32,081 nucleotides of DNA from Candidatus Pacearchaeota archaeon (GTDB lineage Archaea; Nanobdellota; Nanobdellia; Pacearchaeales; GW2011-AR1): assembly GCA_018303925.1 (NCBI GenBank), contig JAGVXF010000007.1, positions 24,694 to 56,774 of the forward strand, read 5' to 3'. Position 1 is the first letter of the stretch; each line of letters starts with the position of its first letter. The translations under genes were made by a program, and so were the position numbers. Positions 1 through 8,360 of this stretch are shown piece by piece. Below the pieces are notes generated by a model. That model saw nothing but the letters and a program-made list of their open reading frames with translations. It was not told where the DNA came from and ran no database searches.

Positions 1-20
1 TGGGGAGAATTTAACTCCCT
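1..20 (-). repeat. Partial copy of a tRNA T-arm at the window edge
   Basis: Positions 1-19 repeat positions 81-99, the T-stem/loop (GGGAG, TTAAATT, CTCCC on the minus strand) plus two acceptor bases of the neighbouring tRNA-Met. The five remaining acceptor bases would lie outside the window. The sequence on its 5' side (21-70, minus strand) does not fold into convincing D and anticodon arms: the best anticodon-like stem would carry AAA, which archaea do not use. It is probably a duplicated 3' tRNA fragment or a decayed tRNA. A genuine tRNA cut by the window edge cannot be excluded. Confidence 0.4.
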
Positions 21-74
21 AGGCAAAGTTTTACTTTGACTCCGCAACTTTTGTGAGGACAGGGTGTTAAAAAA

Positions 75-178
75 TGGCTCTGGGGAGAATTTAACTCCCG
101 ACCTCGGCCTCGCCCGGTAATTCGTATTTCTACGAAGAACTCATGAGAGCCGCGCTCTTAACACTGAGCTACAGAGCC
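75..178 (-). tRNA. tRNA-Met(CAU) with a 31-nt intron
   Basis: On the minus strand the acceptor stem GGCTCTG/CAGAGCC pairs over 7 bp, with discriminator A at position 75. The D-stem is GCTC/GAGC, the anticodon stem CGGCT/GGCCG, and the T-stem GGGAG/CTCCC with loop TTAAATT. The anticodon CAT lies at 143-145. A 31-nt insertion (111-141) sits between bases 37 and 38, the usual archaeal intron site. Within it, TTCGTA-GAAA-TACGAA forms a perfect 6-bp hairpin with a GNRA loop. No CCA is encoded. The EndA nuclease that removes such introns is encoded at 1425-1952. CAU is also the gene-level anticodon of tRNA-Ile2, so elongator Met is the more likely but not certain identity. Confidence 0.85.
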
Positions 179-247
179 AAATATCTGATTTATTCAGAAT
201 AAGTTTACTAAAAAAAAGTAGTTTAAAAGGATTATTAAAAGGTAGGA

Positions 248-463
248 TTACTTAACTTCAAGCTTTTCGGATTCCTTCTTTTTTTGTTTTATGAATCTTG
301 AAAGATACCCTGCCATTTTGTTTCTCATTTTCTTTGAAGGCATTTCGCTTCCAAGAATCTTTTTATTTTTTTCAAATTCACCGTGAAATTCTATTCCATT
401 CGCCATCAATTCATGTGACGCTCTTTTGACTTGTTTTGATTTTATTTTTCCCATTCTTATCAA
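248..463 (-). CDS. rps17e: 30S ribosomal protein S17e
   Basis: This is a small basic protein of the archaeal/eukaryotic S17e family, a component of the small ribosomal subunit with no bacterial counterpart. The family pattern is visible: a start like MGKIKSKQVKRASHEL, then FEKNKKIL in the middle and KKMRNKMAGYLSRF near the end, followed by a Lys-rich tail. Length (about 70 residues) is normal. Two starts are possible. TTG at 463 lies 5 nt after a GAGGTG ribosome-binding sequence. ATG at 454 matches the usual family N-terminus (MGK). The spacing favours TTG and family conservation favours ATG. It lies downstream of, and on the same strand as, the uncharacterised gene at 492-1376. Confidence 0.9.
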   Translation of the reverse strand: MIRMGKIKSKQVKRASHELMANGIEFHGEFEKNKKILGSEMPSKKMRNKMAGYLSRFIKQKKKESEKLEVK

Positions 464-491
464 TATTGCACCTCTTTTTTAAATCTTGTGA

Positions 492-1376
492 TTAGCCTAT
501 TTTTTCAATAGAATTCATTTTTTTTGCGGCTTCAAGCAGGTTTTTTGTTTTCTTTGGGATTTCTCCCATTGAAAGAATTGTGTATTTCAAACTTTCTTCT
601 TCTGATTTTTTATAAGCATTCAATATATCCTTTTCTGTGATTCTTCTTTTGTTATAAGCAATGACAAGTTTTTCTTCACTATTGTCTTTTATTTTTAAAA
701 TTAAATCTTTTTTATTGAAACTGATTATATCTGTTATCTCAAAACCTTTATTCAGAAGATACTCTTTTACTTTATTAAAGAATTTTTCGTCATTTTGGTT
801 GTTTTGTTTTTTTGCTTTTGTCTCTCTTTTTGCCGGTTTCTTTTTCTGAAGGGGTTTGTCTTTTGGCTTTTCTCTCTTAGTTTCCTCTTCGATATTTTCG
901 TGCTCTTTGATGCTTTCCTTAACTTTTGGCTCTTTAGGGAATTTTTTAAGATCCGCTTCGTAATCTTTTTCCTCTTCAAGAAAGTATCTCCATATCAACT
1001 TTCCATTCTTTTCAAAAGGGTTTGCAAAATCTTTCATTGTTCTCAGAGCAATTTTTATTGCGGGTTCTTGTTTTGAGTCCTCAAGAAATTTTTTGTTTTT
1101 TAAAAGAATCAAAGCCTCGCGCTCTTTTCCCCCGAGGTAATCTATGAATTTTTCGATTCCTTTTTCATTTCCAGGGATAAAATAGACTGGGCTTGTTCCC
1201 ACCTTCATATTTGAGACTTTTATTTTTTGGTGAGAAATTAGTTCAGAAAGAAAAGCAGAAGTGAAAATCATATCCATTCCGGCATCTTTTGCAATGTGAA
1301 CAGGGAGGCTCGCCCCGTTTTTCTCAAGAAACTTTATAATTTTTTCTTTTATGAAATTTGCGTCATTTATGGGCAT
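492..1376 (-). CDS. Uncharacterised protein with N-terminal winged-helix-like domain and charged linker
   Basis: I do not recognise the family with certainty. Residues 1-60 look like a winged-helix fold (a helix FIKEKIIKFLEKNG, then VHIAKDAGMDMIFTSAFLSELI as a possible recognition region). A middle section to about residue 135 follows. Residues about 140-195 are a low-complexity Lys/Glu linker that is probably disordered. The C-terminal 100 residues are a compact alpha/beta region (KVKEYLLNKGFEI, then DLILKIKDN, then KLVIAYNKRRITEKDILNAY) that resembles a nuclease-like or nucleic-acid-binding module, though I see no convincing catalytic motif. It sits on the same strand as rps17e and endA, with only 28 nt to rps17e, suggesting co-transcription with information-processing genes. 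Confidence 0.75.
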   Translation of the reverse strand: MPINDANFIKEKIIKFLEKNGASLPVHIAKDAGMDMIFTSAFLSELISHQKIKVSNMKVGTSPVYFIPGNEKGIEKFIDYLGGKEREALILLKNKKFLEDSKQEPAIKIALRTMKDFANPFEKNGKLIWRYFLEEEKDYEADLKKFPKEPKVKESIKEHENIEEETKREKPKDKPLQKKKPAKRETKAKKQNNQNDEKFFNKVKEYLLNKGFEITDIISFNKKDLILKIKDNSEEKLVIAYNKRRITEKDILNAYKKSEEESLKYTILSMGEIPKKTKNLLEAAKKMNSIEKIG

Positions 1377-1424
1377 AAAAGAAATAAAATAAGTTTAATT
1401 ATAAATGTTTTTAAAGTTTTAGTT

Positions 1425-1952
1425 TTAAACTTTCTTCCAATTAACTTCATAATAAATGGCGTTTCCCTCATCGTCATTTACCGCAAGGAGGACTTGTTTT
1501 TTGGTCGAATTAGCAACCCTATTTTTTAAAATGAACTCTTGCCATTTTATTTTCTCAGAGGAGTTTATGCAAGAGAGGAGCCAGGTTGAATGCGCCCTGC
1601 CCGGTTTTTTGCCTTTTTCATAAACAGAAAAATCAGCACCATATTTTGATCCGGATTTAAGGATAAATCCTTTTTCCCTTAAATTTTTATAAACTTTGTA
1701 CTTTTCCAGGAATCTTTTATCTATTTTTGTAAATTTTGAGAGTATCTCGCTTTCACTAAGAAATTTTTTTCCTGAATAAACTTTCATTCCTTTGTATCTA
1801 AATAAAAAAAATCCTTCGCAAAAAGAATATGAAATTTTTTCATTTGATTTTTCGCCGTAAAAGTTTTCTCTTGAGAGGGTATAAGCTTTTTTGGAATTAC
1901 TTGAAAGTAAGTTTCCTATCAGGCGAGCCGCAAATTCTTCTTTTTTATCCAT
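1425..1952 (-). CDS. endA: tRNA-splicing endonuclease EndA
   Basis: This nuclease cuts archaeal pre-tRNA and pre-rRNA introns at bulge-helix-bulge sites, leaving 2',3'-cyclic phosphate ends for the ligase. The catalytic triad is visible with normal family spacing: Tyr111 in GADFSVY, His121 in GRAHSTW and Lys152 in ANSTKKQVLLAV. The Tyr-to-His gap is 10 residues and the His-to-Lys gap 31. At 175 residues it fits the single-unit homotetrameric type rather than the fused-duplicate type. The N-terminal half is poorly conserved, as usual. It is divergent from leuS and has an A/T-rich TATA-like stretch just upstream of its ATG. The intron-containing tRNA-Met at 75-178 is an obvious local substrate. 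Confidence 0.93.
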   Translation of the reverse strand: MDKKEEFAARLIGNLLSSNSKKAYTLSRENFYGEKSNEKISYSFCEGFFLFRYKGMKVYSGKKFLSESEILSKFTKIDKRFLEKYKVYKNLREKGFILKSGSKYGADFSVYEKGKKPGRAHSTWLLSCINSSEKIKWQEFILKNRVANSTKKQVLLAVNDDEGNAIYYEVNWKKV

Positions 1953-2091
1953 TTCTTTTAGTGTAAAACAGAATATTTAAAATCTTTTGATTTTGAAAAA
2001 CGAAAAATTATTCTGGCAGAGCCGGACGAAAGTAGGAATTTTAAATTTTTCACATCAAAAATCTATTAAACTCCTTTTCTTTTAGTTTTGT

Positions 2092-4554
2092 ATGGATGAA
2101 TTTAATTTTTCTAAGATTGAGAAAAAATGGCAGAAAAGGTGGGAGAAAGAAAAAACTTTTGAGGTTAAGGAAGACCCAAAAAAGAAAAAATTTTACTCTC
2201 TTGAAATGTTTCCCTATCCTTCTGGTTCGGGTCTTCATATGGGTCACGCCCTAAATTACACTATTGGGGACATTTTTGCACGTTTTAAAATTATGAATGG
2301 ATTTAATGTCCTGCATCCAATGGGATATGATGCCTTGGGGCTTCCTGCTGAAAATGCCGCAATAAAAGCCGGAACACCTCCTCAGGACTATACAAAAAAT
2401 TCAACAAAATCATTTACTTCCCAAATGAAATCTTTAGGATTCAGCTATGATTGGTCAAGATTGCTTGACACATCAGATCCCGGCTATTATAGGTGGGATC
2501 AATGGATATTTTTGAAGATGCTTGAAGCAGGACTTGCCTATCAGAAAGAGTCTTTAGTTAACTGGTGTCCTGATTGCAGAACAGTTTTAGCAAATGAGCA
2601 GGTTCATGATGGAAAATGCTGGAGGCATGAAGGCACGCATGTTAAAATGAAATTGCTTAAGCAGTGGTTTTTGAAAATCACAGATTATGCTGATGAGCTT
2701 CTTGATAAAATTGATGACCTTGACTGGCCCGAAAAAACGAAACAGATGCAAAAGCACTGGATTGGAAAAAGATATGGAACTGAAATTGATTTTTTGATTA
2801 ACGGCAAGAAATGGCCTGTTTTTACGACGAGGCCGGATACAGTTTATGGGGTGACTTTTGTTGTGGTGTCACCTTATCATGGGAAGTTGAATAATCTCGT
2901 CACAAAAGAGCACAGGAAGGAAGTTGATGAGTTTTTAAAAAAATTAAAGAGTATTTCTGAAAAAGAGATAGTTCTCCTTGAAAAAGAGGGAGTTTTTACC
3001 GGATCTTATGCAATTAATCCCCTGACAAAAGAAAAAGTTCCAATTTATATTGGGAATTTTGTTGTTGCGGATTATGGTAGCGGGATGGTAATGGCTGTTC
3101 CGGCACATGACCAGAGAGATTATGAGTTTGCAAAGAAATACAGAATAAAAATAAAAATTGTAATTGACCCTGTTGATTTTGAACTCAATGAAAAAAATTT
3201 GGCTGAGGCATATGTTGGCGATGGAACTCTTGTTAATTCAGGAGAATTTAATCATTTGGAGAATAATAAGGCAAAGGAAGTGATTGGTGAATTTTTAACT
3301 AAAAAAGATCTTGGAAGAAAGTCTGTTCAGTTCAGGCTTAAAGACTGGGGAATTTCAAGACAAAGGTATTGGGGGACTCCAATTCCAGTAATACATTGTG
3401 AAAAATGCGGGGCTGTTCCTGTTTCCGAAAAAGATCTGCCGGTTAAACTTCCAAGGGAGGTTAAATTTGGAGAGGGGAATCCGCTTCTCACAAACAAAAA
3501 GTGGATTAATGTAGTTTGCCCAAAATGCGGAGGTAAAGGACATAGAGAAACAGATACTATGGACACTTTTGCAAACTCATCATGGTATTTTTTAAGATAT
3601 TGCGACCCAAAAAACAATAAAAAAATTTTTGATGAAAAGAAGATTCAATACTGGTCTCCAGTTGATATTTATATTGGGGGAGCAGAGCATGCGTGCATGC
3701 ATCTGATTTATTCAAGATTTTATGTGAAATTTCTTAGAGACTTGGGGTTAATTGATTTTGATGAACCGGCAAAAAGACTATTTCATCAAGGGTTGATTCA
3801 TGGAGAAGACGGGGAAAAGATGAGCAAATCGAAAGGAAATGTTGTTGACCCTCTTTTAACATCAAAAAAATACGGAGTTGACTCTTTGAGGTTTTTTTTG
3901 GTCTCAGTTGCGTCACCGGATAAAGATTTTGACTGGAGTGAAAAAGGAATTCAGGGAAGTTATAGATTCATTAAAAAAATTTACCACTATTTTGAAGGTT
4001 TTAAATCAGGGGAGAATTCAAAAGAATTAGACTTTAATATGAATGAAGTAATAAGAGAAGTGAGTGAGGAAATTGAAAATTTTGATTACAGGAAAGCAAC
4101 TATAAGACTAAGGGAAATTTTTGAGACTATTTTAAAAGAGGGAAAAGTTAGAAAAAAAATTGCTGAAGACTTTTTGAAGCTACTTTCTCCATTTTGTCCC
4201 CACATCACTGAAGAACTTTGGGAAAAACTTGGGAGAAATGATTTAATCTCAATTTCAAAATGGCCTGAATATACTAAAATTCAGGTAGGAAAAAAAGCCG
4301 ATGAAGATATAAATAAAAAAATAATTAAAAATGTTTCTTTAGTTGTAAAGAAGTTTGAGGATCGGGGAGATAGAATATCAAAAATTCATCTTTATCTTGT
4401 GCCATCTGACTTTGAAGAGATAAACCCCGAAAAAATAAAAAAAGGAATTGGAAAAGAAGTTTTTGCTTATTCTGTTAGGGACAAAAAAAAGCATGATCCG
4501 GAAGGTCGATCCAAAAAGGCGAGACCGGGAATGCCGGGGATTTGGTTTGAATAA
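2092..4554 (+). CDS. leuS: Leucyl-tRNA synthetase, bacterial type
   Basis: This class I synthetase charges tRNA(Leu). The HIGH-type motif GLHMGH lies at residues about 47-52 and KMSKS at 576-580 (GEKMSKSKGNVVDP). The CP1 editing region includes the TTRPDTVYG signature. Cys pairs (CPDC, CEKC, CPKC) suggest zinc-binding knuckles. The layout and length (820 residues) match bacterial/mitochondrial LeuRS, not the longer archaeal/eukaryotic form, so transfer from bacteria is likely. The C-terminus is short and ends in a basic KARPGMPG stretch. A TATA-like box (about 2064) lies some 24 nt upstream of the ATG. Downstream is a DGR variable-region-like remnant in the same orientation. Confidence 0.96.
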   Translation: MDEFNFSKIEKKWQKRWEKEKTFEVKEDPKKKKFYSLEMFPYPSGSGLHMGHALNYTIGDIFARFKIMNGFNVLHPMGYDALGLPAENAAIKAGTPPQDYTKNSTKSFTSQMKSLGFSYDWSRLLDTSDPGYYRWDQWIFLKMLEAGLAYQKESLVNWCPDCRTVLANEQVHDGKCWRHEGTHVKMKLLKQWFLKITDYADELLDKIDDLDWPEKTKQMQKHWIGKRYGTEIDFLINGKKWPVFTTRPDTVYGVTFVVVSPYHGKLNNLVTKEHRKEVDEFLKKLKSISEKEIVLLEKEGVFTGSYAINPLTKEKVPIYIGNFVVADYGSGMVMAVPAHDQRDYEFAKKYRIKIKIVIDPVDFELNEKNLAEAYVGDGTLVNSGEFNHLENNKAKEVIGEFLTKKDLGRKSVQFRLKDWGISRQRYWGTPIPVIHCEKCGAVPVSEKDLPVKLPREVKFGEGNPLLTNKKWINVVCPKCGGKGHRETDTMDTFANSSWYFLRYCDPKNNKKIFDEKKIQYWSPVDIYIGGAEHACMHLIYSRFYVKFLRDLGLIDFDEPAKRLFHQGLIHGEDGEKMSKSKGNVVDPLLTSKKYGVDSLRFFLVSVASPDKDFDWSEKGIQGSYRFIKKIYHYFEGFKSGENSKELDFNMNEVIREVSEEIENFDYRKATIRLREIFETILKEGKVRKKIAEDFLKLLSPFCPHITEELWEKLGRNDLISISKWPEYTKIQVGKKADEDINKKIIKNVSLVVKKFEDRGDRISKIHLYLVPSDFEEINPEKIKKGIGKEVFAYSVRDKKKHDPEGRSKKARPGMPGIWFE

Positions 4555-4596
4555 GCAACTTTCAAGATAAAGGGGTTATTTTTATTTAAAGACAGC

Positions 4597-4730
4597 AATT
4601 TAACCGCGAGGTTTGTTGTGAGTTCCAACTGAGCTGGTTTGGATTGTGACGGGGATCCTTTTAACGGGACTCGGTTCTTAGGGTACGCGCCGTAAGGCAC
4701 CGAAAAAGGATTTGCTTGCTTGCAAGAATA
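4597..4730 (+). pseudogene. Remnant of a DGR-diversified C-terminus (orphan variable region plus hairpin)
   Basis: The segment from 4604 to 4685 aligns with the VR at 23917-23999, being one base shorter. Near the 3' end both read GGGTACGCGCCG, and in both a GNRA-loop hairpin follows (GTAA here, stem 4687-4691/4696-4700; GCAA at 24000-24015). Translated from 4597, the pieces ARF, AGLDCDGDPF and FLG line up with VRF, AFLYCDRYPS and YLG of the active target. Codons at the nine positions that are AAY in the template all end in T or C here (GTT, AGT, GGT, GAT, GAC, GAT, AAC, ACT, TTC), as expected for adenine-mutagenised AAY codons. An in-frame TGA follows the Asn codon at 4627-4629 and there is no upstream gene body. 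It is best read as the broken end of a former DGR target. Confidence 0.6.
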
Positions 4731-4766
4731 AAATAAATTTAAATACCCCCCTCCCTAAAAAATTCT

Positions 4767-5243
4767 ATGATTGACAAAAAAGAAATTCTGAAGGAACTGG
4801 AAAGCAAGTTTGCGCAGGTAAAAAAAGAACTTTCCATCAAACCGTCTTTTGAGGATCTTGAGAAGGAATTTGAATTAACAGATTTTATTTTGTCTGCAGG
4901 ATTTGTCTCTGAAAACTTTTCAAGACAATTGTCACAAAGAATTGTTGACCATTACAGAGACTGGCACGGATATCTTAATAATCTTCTTTTGCCAAACCCG
5001 TCTTTTCTTGCAGGTCAAACAGAAACAAAACTTTTCAATTCAGAGGAATACAGAAAAAGAATCTGGAGTCTTATTGTGCTTTCAATGAAATTTTCAAGTA
5101 TGCATTCTCTTATTGGTTTAAACCAGAACAAGAAAATGGAAACTGATTTTATAAATCATTCTTACAATATTTGGGTAAGTGAATTTAAACCCGGGATTGC
5201 TTCAATAATGGAAAAAGTGAGCGAAGGCTGGAATAAAAAGTGA
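4767..5243 (+). CDS. Uncharacterised all-helical protein
   Basis: I do not recognise this 158-residue protein. It looks soluble and mostly helical: a charged N-terminal helix (KKEILKELESKFAQVKKEL), a second helical region around residues 35-75 with RIVDHYRDWHGYL, and a C-terminal helical part. There is no signal peptide or membrane segment. A strong TATA-like AAATTTAAATA (about 4736-4746) lies 25 nt upstream of the ATG, so it is probably transcribed from its own promoter as a leaderless mRNA. The 232 bp after it (5244-5475) show no gene; they hold only the promoter of the next one. Confidence 0.75.
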   Translation: MIDKKEILKELESKFAQVKKELSIKPSFEDLEKEFELTDFILSAGFVSENFSRQLSQRIVDHYRDWHGYLNNLLLPNPSFLAGQTETKLFNSEEYRKRIWSLIVLSMKFSSMHSLIGLNQNKKMETDFINHSYNIWVSEFKPGIASIMEKVSEGWNKK

Positions 5244-5475
5244 TATTGAATTCTATTATTAGGTAAATTAGAGTGAGTTTAAAATTTCAGAAAGTGAAAT
5301 TCAAAATCCTCTTCTAATTAACATTTATTCTGGTAAGGTGAGTAAAGAACAAATTTGCATTTAACTATTTAGGCAGGTGAGCGATTAAAGTTTTTTTATG
5401 GGGGGAAAATTTACTTTCTATCCTTTATTTAGACTAAATAAGAACTTTTTTATATATATTTTCTTTTAATAAGAC

Positions 5476-6555
5476 ATGGATAAATTTCCCGAAAAAAAGG
5501 ATGGGTTACTCAGAAGACTTAATTTTTCAAAGGATATTTATTTTATTATTGGGATTATCGTTGTTCTTTTTTTAATCATTTTTTCACTCTCTTCAACCGA
5601 TTTAGAAGAGAAAGTGAGCAAATTTCTAAAATGTGGAGACGGAACTTTTTCTGGTTATTGCTCTTTATCTAAATCTTACTTTTGTGAAAATGAAACATTA
5701 ATTGAAAACTCCTCATTTTGCGGATGTCCCGAAAATTTCAGATCAAAAGAGAGATACTGCATTTCTGATTATGACAATTTGAGTTCCGAGGTTTATCTTG
5801 ATTATTTAATCTATGGAGTCAATAATTCACTGTATTTTAAATTCAGGGAGGATGTCCATCTCTACCTTTCAGGTCTTCCAAGATATAAGGTTTATCTGGC
5901 AGATGAAATTCCAAAGAGAAGCGACTTTAAATATAAGAAAATCGACGAGCCGATTCAGTCTTCTTTTTTGAAGCCTTTGGTCGTCGAGATAGAAAATCTT
6001 TACCCCGAATCAAAAGATATGCAGGCAAAGGTTGCTGTGAGCATAGTTCAGAATATTCCTTATAATGAATCAGAATTCACCTTATTTTTCGGGACAAAAA
6101 TCAGAATCTCTGCTTATCCCTATGAAATTCTGGGGAAAAATCAGGGTTCATGCGAAGAAAAATCTGAGCTTTTAGCTTATCTTTTAAAAGAGCTTGGGTT
6201 TGGGGTCACTTTATTTTATTATCCTAATGAAAACCATGAAGCAGTTGGAATAAAGTGCCCGATTGAAGAAAGTTATCTTGGAATGGGATATTGCTTTGTT
6301 GAGACAACGGTTCCGAGCCCGATTTCTTACAGTGAGGGAATATATCTTGGGCTTGGGGGAGCGGGGAAGTTGGAAAGTGAACCGGAAATTATTTTAATTA
6401 GTGATGGAATCTCGCTTTCAGAAAGTCTTGTCGACTATAAAGATGCGAAAGATCTTAAAAAACTTGTAGACAAAATCGGCAAAACAGGTTTGCTTAATTT
6501 TTTTGAAAAATCAAAAATGAATTATCTAAGGGAAAAATATGGGTTGGGTTATTGA
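5476..6555 (+). CDS. Membrane-anchored transglutaminase-like (papain-fold) protein
   Basis: The N-terminal 20 residues are charged and cytoplasmic. One hydrophobic segment (about residues 20-43, YFIIGIIVVLFLIIFSL) anchors the protein, and the rest is predicted outside. A Cys-rich stretch follows (residues about 53-95), possibly disulfide-bonded. The C-terminal half carries a transglutaminase-like core: Cys226 in QGSCEEKSELLAYLL, His254 in NENHEAVGI and a likely acidic third residue in CFVETT. Such domains act as cysteine proteases or transamidases, or are inactive binding modules. The Cys-His pair argues for activity, but the substrate is unknown. A TATA-like run at 5449-5461 precedes the ATG by about 22 nt. 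It is convergent with alaS, with only 20 bp between the stops. Confidence 0.8.
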   Translation: MDKFPEKKDGLLRRLNFSKDIYFIIGIIVVLFLIIFSLSSTDLEEKVSKFLKCGDGTFSGYCSLSKSYFCENETLIENSSFCGCPENFRSKERYCISDYDNLSSEVYLDYLIYGVNNSLYFKFREDVHLYLSGLPRYKVYLADEIPKRSDFKYKKIDEPIQSSFLKPLVVEIENLYPESKDMQAKVAVSIVQNIPYNESEFTLFFGTKIRISAYPYEILGKNQGSCEEKSELLAYLLKELGFGVTLFYYPNENHEAVGIKCPIEESYLGMGYCFVETTVPSPISYSEGIYLGLGGAGKLESEPEIILISDGISLSESLVDYKDAKDLKKLVDKIGKTGLLNFFEKSKMNYLREKYGLGY

Positions 6556-6575
6556 GAGAAAGATAAGAGTAATTT

Positions 6576-8360
6576 TTATTCTAAAACCGCTTTGATTCTT
6601 CTCACTCCAGCACTTGAAGACTCTTCCTTGATAATCCTGAATTTTCCGATTTCTCCTATGTGTTTTACATGCGGTCCGGTGCATATCTCTTTACTGACAA
6701 AACCTTTTTTTTCTTTTTTATCGACGACCGTGTAAACTGAAACTCTTTTTGGATATTTTGCGCCAAATTCCGCCTGAGCTCCCGCTTTTATTGCATCACT
6801 AAGGTTCATTTTTTCAATTGTAACAATCAAATCTTTTTTTATTTTATCATTAATCCAGTCTTCAATTTTTTTCTTTTCTCCATCTGTTAATTTTCTTTCA
6901 TAATTAAAATCGAACCTCAGTCTTTCAGGGGTTATGTTTGAACCTCTTTGAGTGATATTTTTGTCTTTTAAAATTTGCCTTAATGCTTCATTTAGAAGAT
7001 GGGTTGCAGTATGAAGGCATGTTGTGGCAGCAGAATTATTAATAAGACCTGATTTGAATTTTCCAGCAGAGGCGGTTTTTGACAATTTCTGGTGTTTTTG
7101 AAATTCTTTATAAAAAGATTTTTCATCCACACTAGACCCCTTTTCAGTTGCAAGCTCTTTTGTCAGCTCAATTGGAAACCCATATGACTGGTAGAGAAGA
7201 AAGGCATCTTTACCTGAGATGGTTTCATTTATTGACATTTTTTTTACTTCTTTTATTCCTTTTTCCAGGGTTTTTTCAAACTTACTCTCTTCATCCTCCA
7301 ATATTTTTAATATTTTTTTCTTATTATCTTTTAATTCATTATAATCATCATAAATTTCAAAAACAGGCTCTGCAATTTTTCCTGTAAATTTTTTAAGCTC
7401 TAATTTTTTTCCATATATAATTGCTCTTCTTACCAATTTTCTTAATACATACCCTCTTTCCTTGTTTCCAGGTATGACCCCGTCTGAAATTATGAAAACC
7501 GCGGCTTTTATATGGTCTGCAATTATCCTCATTTCTTTTTTATGCTCTTCGTATTTTTTTCCTGAAATTTTTTCTATTTTTTCTATAAGAGATTTCCACA
7601 TTTCTGATTCATAATTATCTTCAAAGCCATTTAAGATGGCAATTGTTCTTTCGACGCCCATTCCGGTATCAACATTTTTTTGTTTTGCTTCGATGTATCT
7701 TCCGTCTTGTTCTTTTGTGTATTCCATAAAAACATCATTCCATATTTCTACCCAATTATACCCCTCCGCTGCTAAAGTAGAATCATTGGGATTAAACTTT
7801 TCAGGCACTTTCTGAGACTTATTCTTCCAGTAAAACATTTCTGTGTCCGGTCCGCATGGGCCAGTCAACCCCGCGGGACCCCACCAATTATCTTCCCTTC
7901 CGAGGGGGGTAATTTTTTCTCCCATAATTTTTAATTTTTTCCATATTTCTTTTGATTTTGTGTCTGCAGAAGCAATTTTATCGCCGGAAAAAATTGTAAC
8001 TGCTAGCTTCTCTTTTGGTATTTTAAGTTCTTTTGTCAGGAATTCGAATGAATATCCAATTGCCTCTTTTTTCCAGTAATCTCCAAGAGACCAGTTCCCA
8101 AGCATTTCAAAAAAAGTGTGGTGAAATGAGTCACCCACTTCCTTGATATCGCCAGTTCTTATGCATCTTTGAATTCCTGTTAATCTTTTGCCAAGTGGGT
8201 GTTTTTGCCCAAGAAGGTATGGGACCAGAGGATGCATGCCTGCTGTTGTGAAAAGAACCGTGGGGTCATTTTCAGGAATGAGTGAATTATTGGGAATTTT
8301 TTTGTGCCCTTTAGATTCAAAAAATTCAATATATTTTTTTATGAGTTCTTTTCGGTTCAT
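6576..8360 (-). CDS. alaS: Alanyl-tRNA synthetase, short bacterial-like form lacking the C-Ala domain
   Basis: This class II synthetase charges tRNA(Ala) and edits mischarged Ser/Gly. The N-terminal catalytic domain is clear (FTTAGMHPLVPYLLGQ, GIQRCIRTGDI, HHTFFEMLGNWS, GPCGPDTEMFYW, VDTGMGVERT). The editing domain has its metal/active-site motifs intact: His450 and His454 in HTATHLLNEAL, and Cys560 and His564 in CTGPHV. The protein ends right after GVRRIKAV, so the C-terminal oligomerisation/tRNA-elbow C-Ala domain of normal enzymes (about 870-900 residues) is absent at 594 residues. The motifs resemble compact bacterial (CPR-like) AlaRS more than the archaeal enzyme, which suggests transfer; this is inference. 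Confidence 0.95.
   Translation of the reverse strand: MNRKELIKKYIEFFESKGHKKIPNNSLIPENDPTVLFTTAGMHPLVPYLLGQKHPLGKRLTGIQRCIRTGDIKEVGDSFHHTFFEMLGNWSLGDYWKKEAIGYSFEFLTKELKIPKEKLAVTIFSGDKIASADTKSKEIWKKLKIMGEKITPLGREDNWWGPAGLTGPCGPDTEMFYWKNKSQKVPEKFNPNDSTLAAEGYNWVEIWNDVFMEYTKEQDGRYIEAKQKNVDTGMGVERTIAILNGFEDNYESEMWKSLIEKIEKISGKKYEEHKKEMRIIADHIKAAVFIISDGVIPGNKERGYVLRKLVRRAIIYGKKLELKKFTGKIAEPVFEIYDDYNELKDNKKKILKILEDEESKFEKTLEKGIKEVKKMSINETISGKDAFLLYQSYGFPIELTKELATEKGSSVDEKSFYKEFQKHQKLSKTASAGKFKSGLINNSAATTCLHTATHLLNEALRQILKDKNITQRGSNITPERLRFDFNYERKLTDGEKKKIEDWINDKIKKDLIVTIEKMNLSDAIKAGAQAEFGAKYPKRVSVYTVVDKKEKKGFVSKEICTGPHVKHIGEIGKFRIIKEESSSAGVRRIKAVLE

Noticed and set aside
1-70. A second complete tRNA gene on the minus strand
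   Set aside because: The T-arm is good but no canonical D-arm is found, and the only anticodon-like stem would carry AAA.
4555-4630. Readthrough extension of LeuRS into the VR-like segment
   Set aside because: The remnant happens to be in the leuS frame, but LeuRS already ends at a normal C-terminus and the intervening sequence shows no domain; the shared phase is likely chance.
4467-4700. 77-codon minus-strand frame opposite the end of leuS
   Set aside because: It overlaps the leuS coding end and the VR-like remnant, has no promoter, and its composition is that of an antisense shadow.
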